Below are positions 52,090-61,419 of a stretch of 64,000 nt of DNA, piece by piece. Numbering within the stretch: position 1 is the stretch's first letter; every line of letters begins with the position of its first letter. Under the pieces are notes generated by a model. It had not been told where the DNA came from. It ran no database searches and worked only from the letters and a program-made list of their open reading frames with translations. The position numbers and the translations under genes were made by a program. The stretch is from contig NZ_JACCBA010000001.1 of the NCBI RefSeq assembly GCF_013409365.1, forward strand, positions 7,998,001 through 8,062,000, read 5' to 3'. The DNA comes from Actinomadura luteofluorescens (lineage in GTDB: Bacteria; Actinomycetota; Actinomycetes; Streptosporangiales; Streptosporangiaceae).

Positions 52090-52247
52090 TGCTCAGGCGA
52101 TGGCAATGGGAGGAAGCCGGTGCGAATCCGGCGCGGTCCCGCCACTGTGACCGGGGAGCGAACCCCGCTGTAGGCCACTGTCCGCGAGGACGGGAAGGCC
52201 GGGGCGAGCGTCGATCCGGGAGCCAGGAGACTCCTGCCGTCGCGACA
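52090..52247 (+). ncRNA. Cobalamin riboswitch upstream of cobN
   Basis: The conserved cobalamin aptamer parts appear in order: 'GGGAGGAAGCCGGTGCGAAT' (from 52118), 'GCGGTCCCGCCACTGTGA' (52132-52149), and the B12 box 'GCCAGGAGACTCCTGCC' (52222-52238). It ends about 40 bases before the cobN start and its Shine-Dalgarno AGGGGGAGGA. Binding of adenosylcobalamin should reduce cobN expression. Outer edges are approximate. Confidence 0.93.
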
Positions 52248-52286
52248 CCCGCGACCGGGGCGAGGACCCCAGGGGGAGGATGCGCC

Positions 52287-55200
52287 GTGCCCGAGCACAG
52301 CCGCACGGTCCTGTTGCTGTCGACGTCCGACACCGATCTGCTGAGCGCCCGCGCGTCCGGCGCCGCCTACCGGCTCGGCAACCCCGCGCGGCTCACCGCC
52401 GCCGACCTGCCCGAGCTCACCGAGGGCGCCGACCTCGTCGTGGTGCGGCTGCTCGGCGGCCGGCGCGCCTGGGAGGACGGGCTCGGCGCGCTGCTCGCGG
52501 GCCTCCGGCCGGTCGTCGTCCTCGGCGGCGAGCAGGCCCCCGACGCCGAGCTGATGGAGCTGTCCACGGTCAGCGGCGGGGTGTGCGCCGAGGCGCACGC
52601 CTACCTCGCGCACGGCGGTCCCGCCAACCTCGCCGAGCTGCACGCGTTCCTGTCCGACACCGTGCTGCTGACCGGGCGCGGCTTCGCCCCGCCGGCGCCG
52701 GCGCCGGCCTGGGGACGGCTCGACCGCGCCGCCCGCGACGGCGGCGGACCCGTGGTCGGCGTGCTCTACTACCGCGCCCACCACATGGCGGGCAACACCG
52801 CGTTCGTCGAGGCGCTGTGCACGGCCGTGGAGGACGCGGGCGGTCGCGCGATGCCGGTGTTCTGCTCGTCGCTGCGCACCGCCGAGCCCGAGCTGCTCGA
52901 CACGCTCCGCCAGGCGGACGCCCTGGTGGTGACGGTGCTCGCGGCGGGCGGGTCGCGGCCCGCGACGGCCGGGGCGGGCGGCGACGACGAGGCCTGGGAC
53001 GTGGGCGCGCTCGCCGCGCTGGACGTCCCGATACTGCAGGGCCTCTGCCTCACCACGAGCCGGTCCGAGTGGGAGGGCAGCGACGACGGGCTGTCGCCGC
53101 TGGACGCGGCGTCGCAGGTCGCGATCCCCGAGTTCGACGGGCGGATCATCACGGTCCCGTTCTCGTTCAAGGAGATCGACGAGGACGGGCTCACCGTCTA
53201 CGCCGCCGACCCCGAGCGCGCCGCGCGGGTCGCGGGGATCGCCGTCCGGCACGGCCGGCTCCGCCACACCCCGGCCGCCGCCCGCCGCCTCGTCGTGATG
53301 CTGTCGGCGTACCCGACCAAGCACGCCCGCGTCGGCAACGCCGTCGGCCTCGACACCCCGGCGAGCACCGTCCGGCTGCTGGCCCGGCTCCGCGACGCGG
53401 GCTACGACCTGGGGGAGGGCTTCCCCGGCGTCGGCGGGCAGGACGGCGACGCCCTCGTCCACGCGCTCATCGCGGCGGGCGGGCAGGACGAGGACTGGCT
53501 CACCGAGGAGCAGCTCGCGGGCAACCCCGTCCGCATCTCCGCCGCGTCCTACGAGCGCTGGTACCGCACCCTGCCCGCCGGCCTGCGCGAGGGGATGGAG
53601 CGGCACTGGGGCCCGCCGCCCGGGGAGCTGTTCGTCCAGGACGGCGACATCGTCCTCGCCGCCCTGCGCGCCGGCAACCTCGTCGTCATGGTGCAGCCGC
53701 CGCGCGGCTTCGGGCAGAACCCCATCGCGATCTACCACGACCCCGACCTGCCGCCCAGCCACCACTACCTGGCCGCCTACCGGTGGCTGTCGGACGAGTT
53801 CGGCGCGCACGCGATCGTCCACGTCGGTAAGCACGGCAACCTGGAGTGGCTGCCCGGCAAGGCGGCGGGCATGTCGGCGTCGTGCGGCACCGACGCGGCG
53901 CTCGGCGACGTCCCGCTGGTCTACCCGTTCCTCGTCAACGACCCCGGCGAGGGCACGCAGGCCAAGCGCCGCGCGCACGCCGTCCTCGTCGACCACATGG
54001 TCCCGCCGATGGCCCGCGCCGAGACCTACGGCGACATCGCCCGCCTCGAACAGCTCCTCGACGAGCACGCGACGATCGCCGCGATGGACCCGGCGAAGCT
54101 GCCCGCGATCCGCGCCCAGATCTGGACGCTCATCCAGGCCGCCAAGCTCGACCACGACCTCGGCCTGGACGACCGCCCGCACGACACCGAGTTCGACGAC
54201 TTCCTCCTGCACGTCGACGGCTGGCTGTGCGAGGTGAAGGACGCGCAGATCCGCGACGGCCTGCACGTCCTCGGCCAGGCGCCCACCGGCGCGGTCCGCG
54301 TCGACCTGGTGCTGGCCATGCTCCGCGCCCGCCAGATGTGGTCGGGCCGCGAGACGCTGCCGGGCCTGCGGGAGGCGCTCGGGCTCAGCGAGGCCGGCGG
54401 CGAGGCGCTCGCCGACGTCGACGCCGCCGAGGCCGCCGCCCGTTCCCTCGTCCAGGCCATGGAGGACGCCGGCTGGGCCGTGGACGCGGCCCGGGAGGCC
54501 GCCCGGGACGTTCCGGCGGAGAACCGCGAAGCCGTGACGCGGGTCCTGGAGTTCGCGGCCGCCGAGATCGTCCCGCGCCTGGCCCGCACGTCCGACGAGC
54601 TCGACCACGTCCTGCACGCCCTTGACGGCGGCTACGTCCCGGCGGGCCCGAGCGGGTCGCCGCTGCGCGGCCTCGTCAACGTCCTGCCGACCGGCCGCAA
54701 CTTCTACTCGGTCGACCCGCGCGCCGTCCCGAGCCGCCTCGCCTGGGAGACCGGGCAGGCGATGGCCGACTCGCTCCTGGAGCGCTACCGCGCCGACCAC
54801 GGGGAGTGGCCGCGCTCGGTCGGGCTGTCGGTGTGGGGGACGAGCGCCATGCGCACGGCGGGCGACGACGTGGCCGAGGTCCTCGCGCTGCTCGGCGTCC
54901 GCCCGGCCTGGGACGAGGCGTCCCGCCGCGTCACGGCGCTGGAGCCGGTCCCGCTCGCCGAGCTGGGCCGGCCGCGCATCGACGTCACCGTCCGCATCAG
55001 CGGCTTCTTCCGGGACGCGTTCCCGCACGTCGTCGCCATGCTGGACGACGCCGTCCGGCTCGTCGCCGGGCTGGACGAGCCGGACGCCGACAACCACGTC
55101 CGCGCCCATGTGCGGGCCGACCGGGAGCGGCACGGCGACGAGCGCCGCGCCACCCTGCGCGTGTTCGGGTCCGCGCCCGGCGCCTACGGGGCCGGGCTGC

Positions 55201-55883
55201 TGCCGCTCATCGACAGCCGCAACTGGCGCGACGACGCCGACCTCGCCGAGGTGTACGCGGTGTGGGGCGGCCACGCCTACGGCCGCGACCTCGACGGGGT
55301 GCCCGCCCGCGCCGACATGGAGAGCGCCTACCGGCGGATCGCCGTCGCCGCCAAGAACGTCGACACCCGCGAGCACGACATCGCCGACTCCGACGACTAC
55401 TTCCAGTACCACGGCGGCATGATCGCCACCGTCCGCGCGCTGACCGGAAAGGCCCCCGAGGCCTACGTCGGCGACAGCACCCGCCCCGACGCCGTGCGCA
55501 CCCGCACCCTCTCGGAGGAGACCGCGCGGATCTTCCGGGCCCGCGTCGTGAACCCGCAGTGGCTGGCCGCCATGCGCCGGCACGGCTACAAGGGCGCGTT
55601 CGAGCTGGCCGCGACCGTGGACTACCTGTTCGGCTACGACGCCACCACCGGCGTCATGGCCGACTGGATGTACGACCGGCTCACCGCCGCCTACGTCCTG
55701 GACGAGGAGAACCGCGCGTTCATGGCCGAGTCGAACCCGTGGGCGCTGCACGGCATCGCCGAGCGCCTGCTGGAGGCGGCCGAGCGGGGCATGTGGGAGC
55801 ACCCCGACCCGACGGTCCTCCAGGGGCTCCAGGAGGTCTACCTCAAGACGGAGGGCGACCTGGAGGACGACACCAGCCGCTGA
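52287..55883 (+). CDS. cobN: Cobaltochelatase large subunit CobN
   Basis: A 1198-residue protein that binds hydrogenobyrinic acid a,c-diamide and inserts cobalt with the help of an AAA+/VWA motor. 'GVLYYRAHHMAGNTAFVEALC', 'HVGKHGNLEWLPGKAAGMSASCGTDAALGDVPLVYPFLVNDPGEGTQAKRR' (read in parts) and 'RNFYSVDPRAVPSRLAWETG' are CobN/ChlH landmarks, and the length suits actinobacterial CobN. GTG start behind AGGGGGAGGA and a cobalamin riboswitch. Its last 46 bases overlap the convergent cobB gene. The motor subunit is the ChlI-ChlD protein encoded downstream. Confidence 0.95.
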   Translation: MPEHSRTVLLLSTSDTDLLSARASGAAYRLGNPARLTAADLPELTEGADLVVVRLLGGRRAWEDGLGALLAGLRPVVVLGGEQAPDAELMELSTVSGGVCAEAHAYLAHGGPANLAELHAFLSDTVLLTGRGFAPPAPAPAWGRLDRAARDGGGPVVGVLYYRAHHMAGNTAFVEALCTAVEDAGGRAMPVFCSSLRTAEPELLDTLRQADALVVTVLAAGGSRPATAGAGGDDEAWDVGALAALDVPILQGLCLTTSRSEWEGSDDGLSPLDAASQVAIPEFDGRIITVPFSFKEIDEDGLTVYAADPERAARVAGIAVRHGRLRHTPAAARRLVVMLSAYPTKHARVGNAVGLDTPASTVRLLARLRDAGYDLGEGFPGVGGQDGDALVHALIAAGGQDEDWLTEEQLAGNPVRISAASYERWYRTLPAGLREGMERHWGPPPGELFVQDGDIVLAALRAGNLVVMVQPPRGFGQNPIAIYHDPDLPPSHHYLAAYRWLSDEFGAHAIVHVGKHGNLEWLPGKAAGMSASCGTDAALGDVPLVYPFLVNDPGEGTQAKRRAHAVLVDHMVPPMARAETYGDIARLEQLLDEHATIAAMDPAKLPAIRAQIWTLIQAAKLDHDLGLDDRPHDTEFDDFLLHVDGWLCEVKDAQIRDGLHVLGQAPTGAVRVDLVLAMLRARQMWSGRETLPGLREALGLSEAGGEALADVDAAEAAARSLVQAMEDAGWAVDAAREAARDVPAENREAVTRVLEFAAAEIVPRLARTSDELDHVLHALDGGYVPAGPSGSPLRGLVNVLPTGRNFYSVDPRAVPSRLAWETGQAMADSLLERYRADHGEWPRSVGLSVWGTSAMRTAGDDVAEVLALLGVRPAWDEASRRVTALEPVPLAELGRPRIDVTVRISGFFRDAFPHVVAMLDDAVRLVAGLDEPDADNHVRAHVRADRERHGDERRATLRVFGSAPGAYGAGLLPLIDSRNWRDDADLAEVYAVWGGHAYGRDLDGVPARADMESAYRRIAVAAKNVDTREHDIADSDDYFQYHGGMIATVRALTGKAPEAYVGDSTRPDAVRTRTLSEETARIFRARVVNPQWLAAMRRHGYKGAFELAATVDYLFGYDATTGVMADWMYDRLTAAYVLDEENRAFMAESNPWALHGIAERLLEAAERGMWEHPDPTVLQGLQEVYLKTEGDLEDDTSR

Positions 55884-57169
55884 GCCGCGTCCGGGAACCC
55901 CGCCCAGTGCAGGTGCAGGTAGGAGGCGGTGATCCGGTCGTCGCCGTACCCGTCGCGGCCGTCCCGCCACCGGAACAGCGGCCCGGCCTGCGTGTCCAGC
56001 TCCGTCCGGTGGAACTCGTGGCCGCGGAACCGCTCGCCCGGGCGGGTCAGCGGCGACTCGGCCACCGCCACCGCCTCCCGGTAGCCGAGCGTCAGCCGGG
56101 ACGTCATCCGCGCGCGTCCCGGCACCCGCCCGCACATCGCCCGGCCGTCGAGTTCCTCGCACAGGTAGAGGAGACCGGCGCACTCCGCGGCGATCGGACC
56201 GGGGAACGCCGCGACCTCGGCGAGCATCGGCGCGTTGGCGGCCAGCTCGGCGGCATGGACCTCGGGGAAGCCGCCGCCGATGACGAGCGCGCCCGTCCCG
56301 TCCGGCAGGGCCTCGTCCCGCAGCGGGTCGAAGACGGCCACGTCGGCGCCCGCCGCGCGCAGCAGCTCCACGTGCTCGGCATAGGAGAAGGTGAACGCCG
56401 CCCCGCCCGCGACCGCGACGACCGGCCCGCCCTTGACCGGCGCGACCTGCTCGGACGGATCCCACGCGGGGCCCGGCAGCGGGGGAGCGGTGCCAGCCAG
56501 GCGCAGCAGGGCGTCCACGTCGCAGGACCGCTCCACCAGCGCGCCGAGCCGCTCCACCGCCCGGACGGCCTCCGCGCCCCGCTCGGCCGCCGGGATCAGC
56601 CCGAGGTGGCGGGACGGGGTGACGACCGCGTCGTCCCGCCGGATCGCGCCGAGCACCGGCACGCCAGTCGCCTCCAGCGCGCCCCGGCACAGCTCCTCGT
56701 GCCGCTCCGAGCCGACCCGGTTGAGGACGACGCCGCCGATCCGCACCCCCGGCTCGAACGTCGCGAAACCGTGCACGAGCGCCGCCACCGACCGGCTCTG
56801 CCGCGCGGCGTCCACGACCAGCACGACCGGCGCCGAGAGCAGTCGCGCGACGTGCGCCGTGGACGCGAACCCCGTGTCGCCGCGCCCGTCGAACAGGCCC
56901 ATCACGCCTTCGACCACCGCCACGTCGCAGCCGGCGGCGCCGTGCAGGAACAGCGGCGCCACCCGTTCCTCGCCGGTGAGCCACGGGTCGAGGTTGCGGC
57001 CGGGCCGCCCCGCCGCGAGCGCGTGGTAGCCGGGGTCGATGTAGTCGGGACCGACCTTGTGCGGCGACACGGCGAGGCCGCGCGCCCGCAGCGCCGCGAT
57101 CAGGCCGGTCGCCACGGTCGTCTTGCCCGTGCCGGACGCGGGCGCCGCGACCACGAGCCGGGGGATCAC
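55838..57169 (-). CDS. cobB: Cobyrinate a,c-diamide synthase CobB/CbiA
   Basis: A 443-residue ATP-dependent amidase. The N-terminal dethiobiotin-synthetase-like domain has 'APASGTGKTTVATGLIAAL' and 'PHKVGPDYIDPGYH'. The C-terminal class-I glutamine amidotransferase domain has 'VIGGGFPEVHAAELAAN', the nucleophile Cys in 'PIAAECAGLLYLCEEL', and His in 'LHLHWAGFPDAA'. The start chosen is the GTG at 57169, which gives a 4-base overlap with the cobO stop; the GTG at 57172 is adjacent. Its stop lies within the cobN 3' end. Confidence 0.94.
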   Translation of the reverse strand: MIPRLVVAAPASGTGKTTVATGLIAALRARGLAVSPHKVGPDYIDPGYHALAAGRPGRNLDPWLTGEERVAPLFLHGAAGCDVAVVEGVMGLFDGRGDTGFASTAHVARLLSAPVVLVVDAARQSRSVAALVHGFATFEPGVRIGGVVLNRVGSERHEELCRGALEATGVPVLGAIRRDDAVVTPSRHLGLIPAAERGAEAVRAVERLGALVERSCDVDALLRLAGTAPPLPGPAWDPSEQVAPVKGGPVVAVAGGAAFTFSYAEHVELLRAAGADVAVFDPLRDEALPDGTGALVIGGGFPEVHAAELAANAPMLAEVAAFPGPIAAECAGLLYLCEELDGRAMCGRVPGRARMTSRLTLGYREAVAVAESPLTRPGERFRGHEFHRTELDTQAGPLFRWRDGRDGYGDDRITASYLHLHWAGFPDAAQRLVSSSRSPSVLR

Positions 57170-57768
57170 CACTCGATGCCCCGCTGGCCCTTCTGCCCGG
57201 CGTCCATCGGATGCCGGACCTTTCCCATCTCCGTCACCAGGTCGGCGGCCTCGACCAGCGGGCCGGGCGCGTCACGGCCGGTGACGACGACGTGCTGGGT
57301 CCCGGGACGCGCGGTGAGGGTCCCGACCACGTCGTCCAGGTCGAGCCAGCCCCACTTGAGCGGATAGGTGAACTCGTCGAGCACATAGAAACGGTACGTC
57401 TCGGCGGCCAGGTCCCGCTTGATCTGCGCCCAGCCCTCGCGGGCGTCGGCCGCGTGGTCCTCCTCGCTGCCGGGGCGCTGGATCCACGACCAGCCCTCGC
57501 CCATCTTGTGCCAGGCGACCGGACCGCCCTCGCCGCTCTCCCCGAGCACGCGCAGCGCCCGCTCCTCGCCGATCCGCCACTTCGCCGACTTCACGAACTG
57601 GAACACCCCGACGGGCCAGCCCTGGTTCCACGCCCGCAGCGCCATCCCGAACGCCGCCGTCGACTTCCCCTTCCCGGGGCCGGTGTGGACGATCAGCAGG
57701 GGCCGGTTGCGGCGCTGCCGCGTGGTGAGGCCGTCGTCGGGGACGGACACGGGCTTTCCCTGGGGCAT
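57166..57768 (-). CDS. cobO: Corrinoid adenosyltransferase CobO
   Basis: A 200-residue CobA/BtuR-type enzyme that adds the adenosyl group to cob(I)yrinate diamide. The P-loop is 'VHTGPGKGKSTAAFGMALRA', followed by 'GVFQFVKSAKW', 'YVLDEFTYPLKWGWLD' and 'HVVVTGRDAPGPLVEAADLVTEM'. The ATG at 57768 lies one base from the stop of the chelatase subunit upstream, which fixes the start. Confidence 0.95.
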   Translation of the reverse strand: MPQGKPVSVPDDGLTTRQRRNRPLLIVHTGPGKGKSTAAFGMALRAWNQGWPVGVFQFVKSAKWRIGEERALRVLGESGEGGPVAWHKMGEGWSWIQRPGSEEDHAADAREGWAQIKRDLAAETYRFYVLDEFTYPLKWGWLDLDDVVGTLTARPGTQHVVVTGRDAPGPLVEAADLVTEMGKVRHPMDAGQKGQRGIEW

Positions 57769-57769
57769 C

Positions 57770-59842
57770 TCAGGCCGCCTTTCCACCGTCGAGTCCGCGG
57801 TGGGCGCGGACGATCCCGTCGAGGTCGCCGAGCGGGACGAGCCGCGCCCCGAGCCGGACCGCGAGCCGCCCCGCGAGGCCGAGCCGGACCGGGCCGTCCT
57901 CGCAGTCCACGACGATCCCGGCGGTGCCGGCCAGCAGCCCGGCGGCCCGGTCCACGTCGCCTCCGGCGGTAGCCCGCCCGTCGGTGACGACCACGAGCAG
58001 CGGCCGCCGCGCCGGGTCGCGCAGCCGCTCGGCGCGCAGCACCTCCGCCGCGCGCGCGAGCCCGGCCGCCAGCGGCGTGCGGCCCCCGGTCGGCAGGGAC
58101 CGCAGCCGCGCCGCGCCCGCCTCGACCGACGACGTCGGCGGCAGGACCAGCTCGGCGGTCCGCCCGCGGAAGGTGACCAGGCCGACCTTGTCGCGGCGCT
58201 GGTAGGCGTCCAGCAGCAGGCTGAGGACGGCCGTCTTCACCGTCGTCATGCGCCGGCGCGCGGCCATCGAGCCGCTCGCGTCCACGACGAACAGCACCAG
58301 GTTCCCCTCGCGGCCCTCGCGGACCGCCTCCCGCAGATCGTCCGGGCGCAGCACGAGACCGGCGCCGGACCGGCCCCGCGCCCGCTGCCGCGGCGCGGCG
58401 GCCAGCAGCGTCGCCACCACGTGGGGGTCGCGGACCTTCGCGGCCGGGCGCCGCGCACCGGTGACCCGGCCCCGCGCCGTCCGCGAGCGCGACCGCCGTC
58501 CCGCGGCACCCTCGCCGACGCCCGGCACCTCCAGCAGCGGCACGGCGTGCGGCACGCCGACCGACGCGACCCGCACCCCGCCCCCGGGCCCCCCGTCCTG
58601 CTCCAGGCCCGCACCTTGCTCGGGGCCTCCGCCCTGCTCAGGGCCCGCGCCTCGCTCCGAGGCCGCGTCCCGTTCCGAGCCCGCGCCTCGCTCCGAGCCC
58701 GCGCCCTGGTCGGAGCCTGCGCCTTGCTCGGGGCCCGCGTCCGGTGACGGGGCCGGGCCCTGCCCGCCGTCGTGCCGCTGGGACGGGGGCTTCCCGCCAC
58801 CCCCGCCGTCCGGGGGAGGGTCGTCGCCGGGGGACGTACTGTCGAGCAGCTCGTCGAGCAGGGACTCGTCCAGGCCGGGGGCGTCGAACGGGTCCCGCCT
58901 GCGCCGATGCGGCAGCGACAGCCGGGCCGCCGCGCGCACGTCCTCGTCCGTCACCACGTCGCGTCCCCGCCACGCGGCGTGCGCGAGCGCGGCGTTCGCC
59001 GTGACCAGGTCGGCGCGCAGCCCGTCGACCTCGAAGCCCGCGCACACGGCCGCGATCTGCTCCAGCCGCGCGTCCGGCAGGCCGACGTCGGCGAGCCTCT
59101 CCCGCGCGGCCGAGATGCGCTCCGCCAGCTCCGCCTCGGCGTCCTCCCAGCGCGCGGCGAACGCGGCCGGGTCGGCCTCGAACGCCAGCCGCCGCCGCAC
59201 GACCTCGGCCCGCTCCCTCGGGTCCCGCGACGCCCGCACCTCGACCGTCAGCCCGAAGCGGTCGAGGAGCTGGGGGCGCAGCTCGCCCTCCTCGGGGTTC
59301 ATCGTCCCGACCAGCAGGAACCGCGCGGCGTGCCGCACCGACACCGACTCTCGCTCCACGTAGCAGGTGCCGAGCGCGGCGGCGTCCAGCAGGAGGTCCA
59401 CCAGATGGTCGTGCAGAAGGTTGACCTCGTCCACGTACAGGACGCCGCGGTGGGCCGCCGCGAGCAGCCCCGGCTCGAACGCCTTGACGCCCTCGGTCAG
59501 GGCGCGCTCGACGTCCAGCGACCCGGCGAGCCGGTCCTCCGAGGCCCCCACCGGCAGCTCCACCAGCGCGGACGGCCGCCGCACCGCCGGTCCGCCCGGT
59601 TCGTGCGGACCGTCCGGGCAGGACGGGTCGGGCGCCACCGGGTCGCAGGCGAACCGGCAGCCCGGCACCGTGTCCACGGCGGGGAGCTGCGCGGCCAGGG
59701 CGCGCACGATCGTCGACTTGGCGGTGCCCTTCTCGCCGCGCACCAGCACACCCCCGACCCGCGGCGAGACGGCGTTGAGCAGCAGCGCCAGCTTCAGGTC
59801 GTCCAGCCCGACGACGGCGCTGAACGGATAGGCGACGTTCAC
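57770..59842 (-). CDS. ChlI-ChlD type chelatase subunit (CobST equivalent)
   Basis: A 690-residue motor subunit expected to work with CobN. The N-terminal AAA+ domain (~1-340) has Walker A 'GEKGTAKST', 'CRFACDP', Walker B '[21 protein letters not shown]' and '[20 protein letters not shown]'. A Gly/Gln/Glu-rich linker (~360-435) follows, part of it built from 18-base tandem repeats. The C-terminal VWA domain (~500-690) has the metal site DASGSM with '[11 protein letters not shown]' and 'VVVTDGRA'. One chain thus combines the CobS- and CobT-like roles, as in ChlI+ChlD fusions. GTG start overlaps the upstream stop by four bases. Confidence 0.92.
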   Translation of the reverse strand: MNVAYPFSAVVGLDDLKLALLLNAVSPRVGGVLVRGEKGTAKSTIVRALAAQLPAVDTVPGCRFACDPVAPDPSCPDGPHEPGGPAVRRPSALVELPVGASEDRLAGSLDVERALTEGVKAFEPGLLAAAHRGVLYVDEVNLLHDHLVDLLLDAAALGTCYVERESVSVRHAARFLLVGTMNPEEGELRPQLLDRFGLTVEVRASRDPRERAEVVRRRLAFEADPAAFAARWEDAEAELAERISAARERLADVGLPDARLEQIAAVCAGFEVDGLRADLVTANAALAHAAWRGRDVVTDEDVRAAARLSLPHRRRRDPFDAPGLDESLLDELLDSTSPGDDPPPDGGGGGKPPSQRHDGGQGPAPSPDAGPEQGAGSDQGAGSERGAGSERDAASERGAGPEQGGGPEQGAGLEQDGGPGGGVRVASVGVPHAVPLLEVPGVGEGAAGRRSRSRTARGRVTGARRPAAKVRDPHVVATLLAAAPRQRARGRSGAGLVLRPDDLREAVREGREGNLVLFVVDASGSMAARRRMTTVKTAVLSLLLDAYQRRDKVGLVTFRGRTAELVLPPTSSVEAGAARLRSLPTGGRTPLAAGLARAAEVLRAERLRDPARRPLLVVVTDGRATAGGDVDRAAGLLAGTAGIVVDCEDGPVRLGLAGRLAVRLGARLVPLGDLDGIVRAHRGLDGGKAA
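58593..58736. repeat. 18-base tandem repeat in the chelatase linker
   Basis: Eight imperfect 18-base units of the type GCGCCTCGCTCCGAGCCC start at 58593, 58611, 58629, 58647, 58665, 58683, 58701 and 58719. In protein they give a six-residue period of Gly-Ala-Gly-Ser/Pro-Glu-Gln/Arg between the AAA+ and VWA domains. The reading frame is kept, so changes in unit number only alter linker length. Confidence 0.88.
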
Positions 59843-60420
59843 ACCTGGACCTTCCGGTTGACATGGGCGACCCGCCAGCCGTACCCGGCGGCGGCGAGCC
59901 TCGTGGTGGACAGCGGCGCGAGATCGATCCGGTCGGCCGCGAGGACGCCGACGCCGAGCGCGTGGGCGAGCGCCGCCCGGATCACGCCCGCGTCGCAGAC
60001 GGCGACGCCGGACGGGCCGCCGCCGAGCCACGCCGCGACCCGCGCCGCGAGCGCCGACCGGCTCTCCCCGCCGTGGGGCGCGGCGTCCGGGTCCGCCAGC
60101 CAGGCGGCCAGCGCGTCCGGATCGGCGTCGGCGAGGCGCAGGCCCGCCCAGGAGCCGTGGTCGGCCTCGGCGAGCGCCGCGGCCGGGCGGGCGTCGAGGC
60201 CGAGCGCGGCGCAGGTCTCCCGGGCGGCGCGGGCGGGCGACGTCCACGCCGCCCCGCCCGGCAGTGCCCCGGCCAGGGCCCTCGCCCTCGCCAGGCCGGA
60301 CGGGTCGGCGGCGGGATCGGCGGGGAAGCGGGCCTGCCGCATCCCCGCCGACGTCGCGTGCCGGACGAACAGCACTCCGGTCAGGGCGGCCCGCTCACGC
60401 CGGTGCCGGTGCCGGGGCAC
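59839..60420 (-). CDS. Histidine-phosphatase-fold protein in the cobalamin locus (CobC-like)
   Basis: A 193-residue protein with the phosphoglycerate-mutase fold: phosphohistidine motif '[10 protein letters not shown]', Arg in '[12 protein letters not shown]' and Glu in '[10 protein letters not shown]'. The second catalytic His, expected before 'GVIRAAL', is Asp here ('[11 protein letters not shown]'), so activity is doubtful or altered. CobC/alpha-ribazole phosphatase in other bacteria works on the lower ligand, which explains the location. GTG start at 60420 is uncertain; a GTG at 60375 starts the domain itself. It overlaps cbtA by 26 bases. Confidence 0.75.
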   Translation of the reverse strand: MPRHRHRRERAALTGVLFVRHATSAGMRQARFPADPAADPSGLARARALAGALPGGAAWTSPARAARETCAALGLDARPAAALAEADHGSWAGLRLADADPDALAAWLADPDAAPHGGESRSALAARVAAWLGGGPSGVAVCDAGVIRAALAHALGVGVLAADRIDLAPLSTTRLAAAGYGWRVAHVNRKVQV

Positions 60421-61180
60421 GGGCGGCCCGGTCGCAGAACCACCCGAACAGGGTCCCGAAGGACGCCCAGAACACCAGCTGCGTCCCGAGCGAGGTGATG
60501 CGGAACTGCCACAGCAGCGTGGCGGGGAACCCGTCCGGCACCTCGTCGACGGTGGGCAGCAGCAGGGACGCCACCGCCACCGGCACGACGAACGCCAGCA
60601 CGGCCGCCGGCCACCGCGCCCACGGCCCGCCGCGCACGCTGCGCGCCGTGGTCACCGCGATGGCGGTGGACAGCAGCCCGACCCCGATCATCGCCAGGTA
60701 CAGCAGGGTGCGGGTGTTGATCGTCTCCGGGTCGCCCACCGCGGGCGGGTTCGCCGGATACTTCAGGAACGGCACGACGATGACGGCGGCGAAGGCCGTC
60801 CCGGCGGCGGCGAGCGCGAGCGCGGCGTCCGAGCGCGGCCCGACGCGCCCCCGCAGCCCCGCGAAGGCCAGCGCGAACACGCCGCCCACCGCGAGGCCGT
60901 ACAGACCCGTGGCGAGGAAGAGCCCGGCCTTCTGCGTGCCGCGGCTCACCTCCTCGCCGTGCTCGTGCTTTCCGGTCTCCTGTTCGTGTGTTCCGGACTC
61001 GTGCCCGTGTGTTGCGGACTCGGGCTCGGCCGCCGCGCCGTGCCCGGGCGCGGCGGCGGCGTTCTCCAGGGCGATCGCGTCGTCGATGCGGGGTTCGCCG
61101 ACCGCGAAGGCGAAGACGCCCGCGACGAGACCGGCCAGCAGGCCCAGAAGAAGGCCCCTGACCAGCAGGGTGCGCACCAT
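60395..61180 (-). CDS. cbtA: Cobalt transporter subunit CbtA
   Basis: A 261-residue membrane protein with about six hydrophobic segments ('LVRGLLLGLLAGLVAGVFAFAVGEPRID' opens the first). After it comes an exposed His/Glu-rich loop (~50-75, 'HGHESGTHEQETGKHEHGEE') suited to metal capture. CbtA and CbtB form a cobalt uptake system recognised by its link to cobalamin riboswitches. It starts 8 bases after cbtB. Confidence 0.9.
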   Translation of the reverse strand: MVRTLLVRGLLLGLLAGLVAGVFAFAVGEPRIDDAIALENAAAAPGHGAAAEPESATHGHESGTHEQETGKHEHGEEVSRGTQKAGLFLATGLYGLAVGGVFALAFAGLRGRVGPRSDAALALAAAGTAFAAVIVVPFLKYPANPPAVGDPETINTRTLLYLAMIGVGLLSTAIAVTTARSVRGGPWARWPAAVLAFVVPVAVASLLLPTVDEVPDGFPATLLWQFRITSLGTQLVFWASFGTLFGWFCDRAARAPAPAPA

Positions 61181-61188
61181 GCGGCGGC

Positions 61189-61374
61189 CTAGTGGCAGGG
61201 CACGCCGAGCAGGTGCCGCCCGTCGTGCATCAGCTCGTGGAGGTAGCCGCCGGTCTGCGACACGGCGCCGTTGTCCATCAGGACGAGGTAGCCGAGGAGC
61301 AGCAGCGCGGGCACCGCGAGCAGCCAGGGAACGAGGTGGGAGAGGGGGATGTGGCGAGCCGACAGCGTGCTCAC
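61189..61374 (-). CDS. cbtB: Cobalt transporter subunit CbtB
   Basis: A 61-residue protein with one membrane helix ('LVPWLLAVPALLLLGYLVLM') and the diagnostic C-terminal metal-binding tail 'LHELMHDGRHLLGVPCH' with four His and one Cys. The GTG start and its GGAGG lie inside a small hairpin downstream of a cobalamin riboswitch, so translation is probably repressed when cobalamin is abundant. Confidence 0.92.
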   Translation of the reverse strand: MSTLSARHIPLSHLVPWLLAVPALLLLGYLVLMDNGAVSQTGGYLHELMHDGRHLLGVPCH

Positions 61375-61385
61375 GGAGCCTCCGT
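61373..61385 (-). promoter_or_regulatory. Hairpin covering the cbtB ribosome-binding site
   Basis: On the minus strand ACGGAGGCTCCGT is a near-complete palindrome holding GGAGG, and its last two bases are the first two of the GTG start. Formation of the stem would hide both signals. It lies about 40 bases after the riboswitch. Confidence 0.5.
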
Positions 61386-61419
61386 AGGGGATCTAGCGCG
61401 TCCCGGACAATGAGGTCGC

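Noticed and set aside
51876..56984. Very long open frame (about 1700 codons) antisense to cobN and cobB
   Set aside because: It has the composition of a mirror frame in high-GC DNA and no domain, while cobN on the opposite strand is unmistakable.
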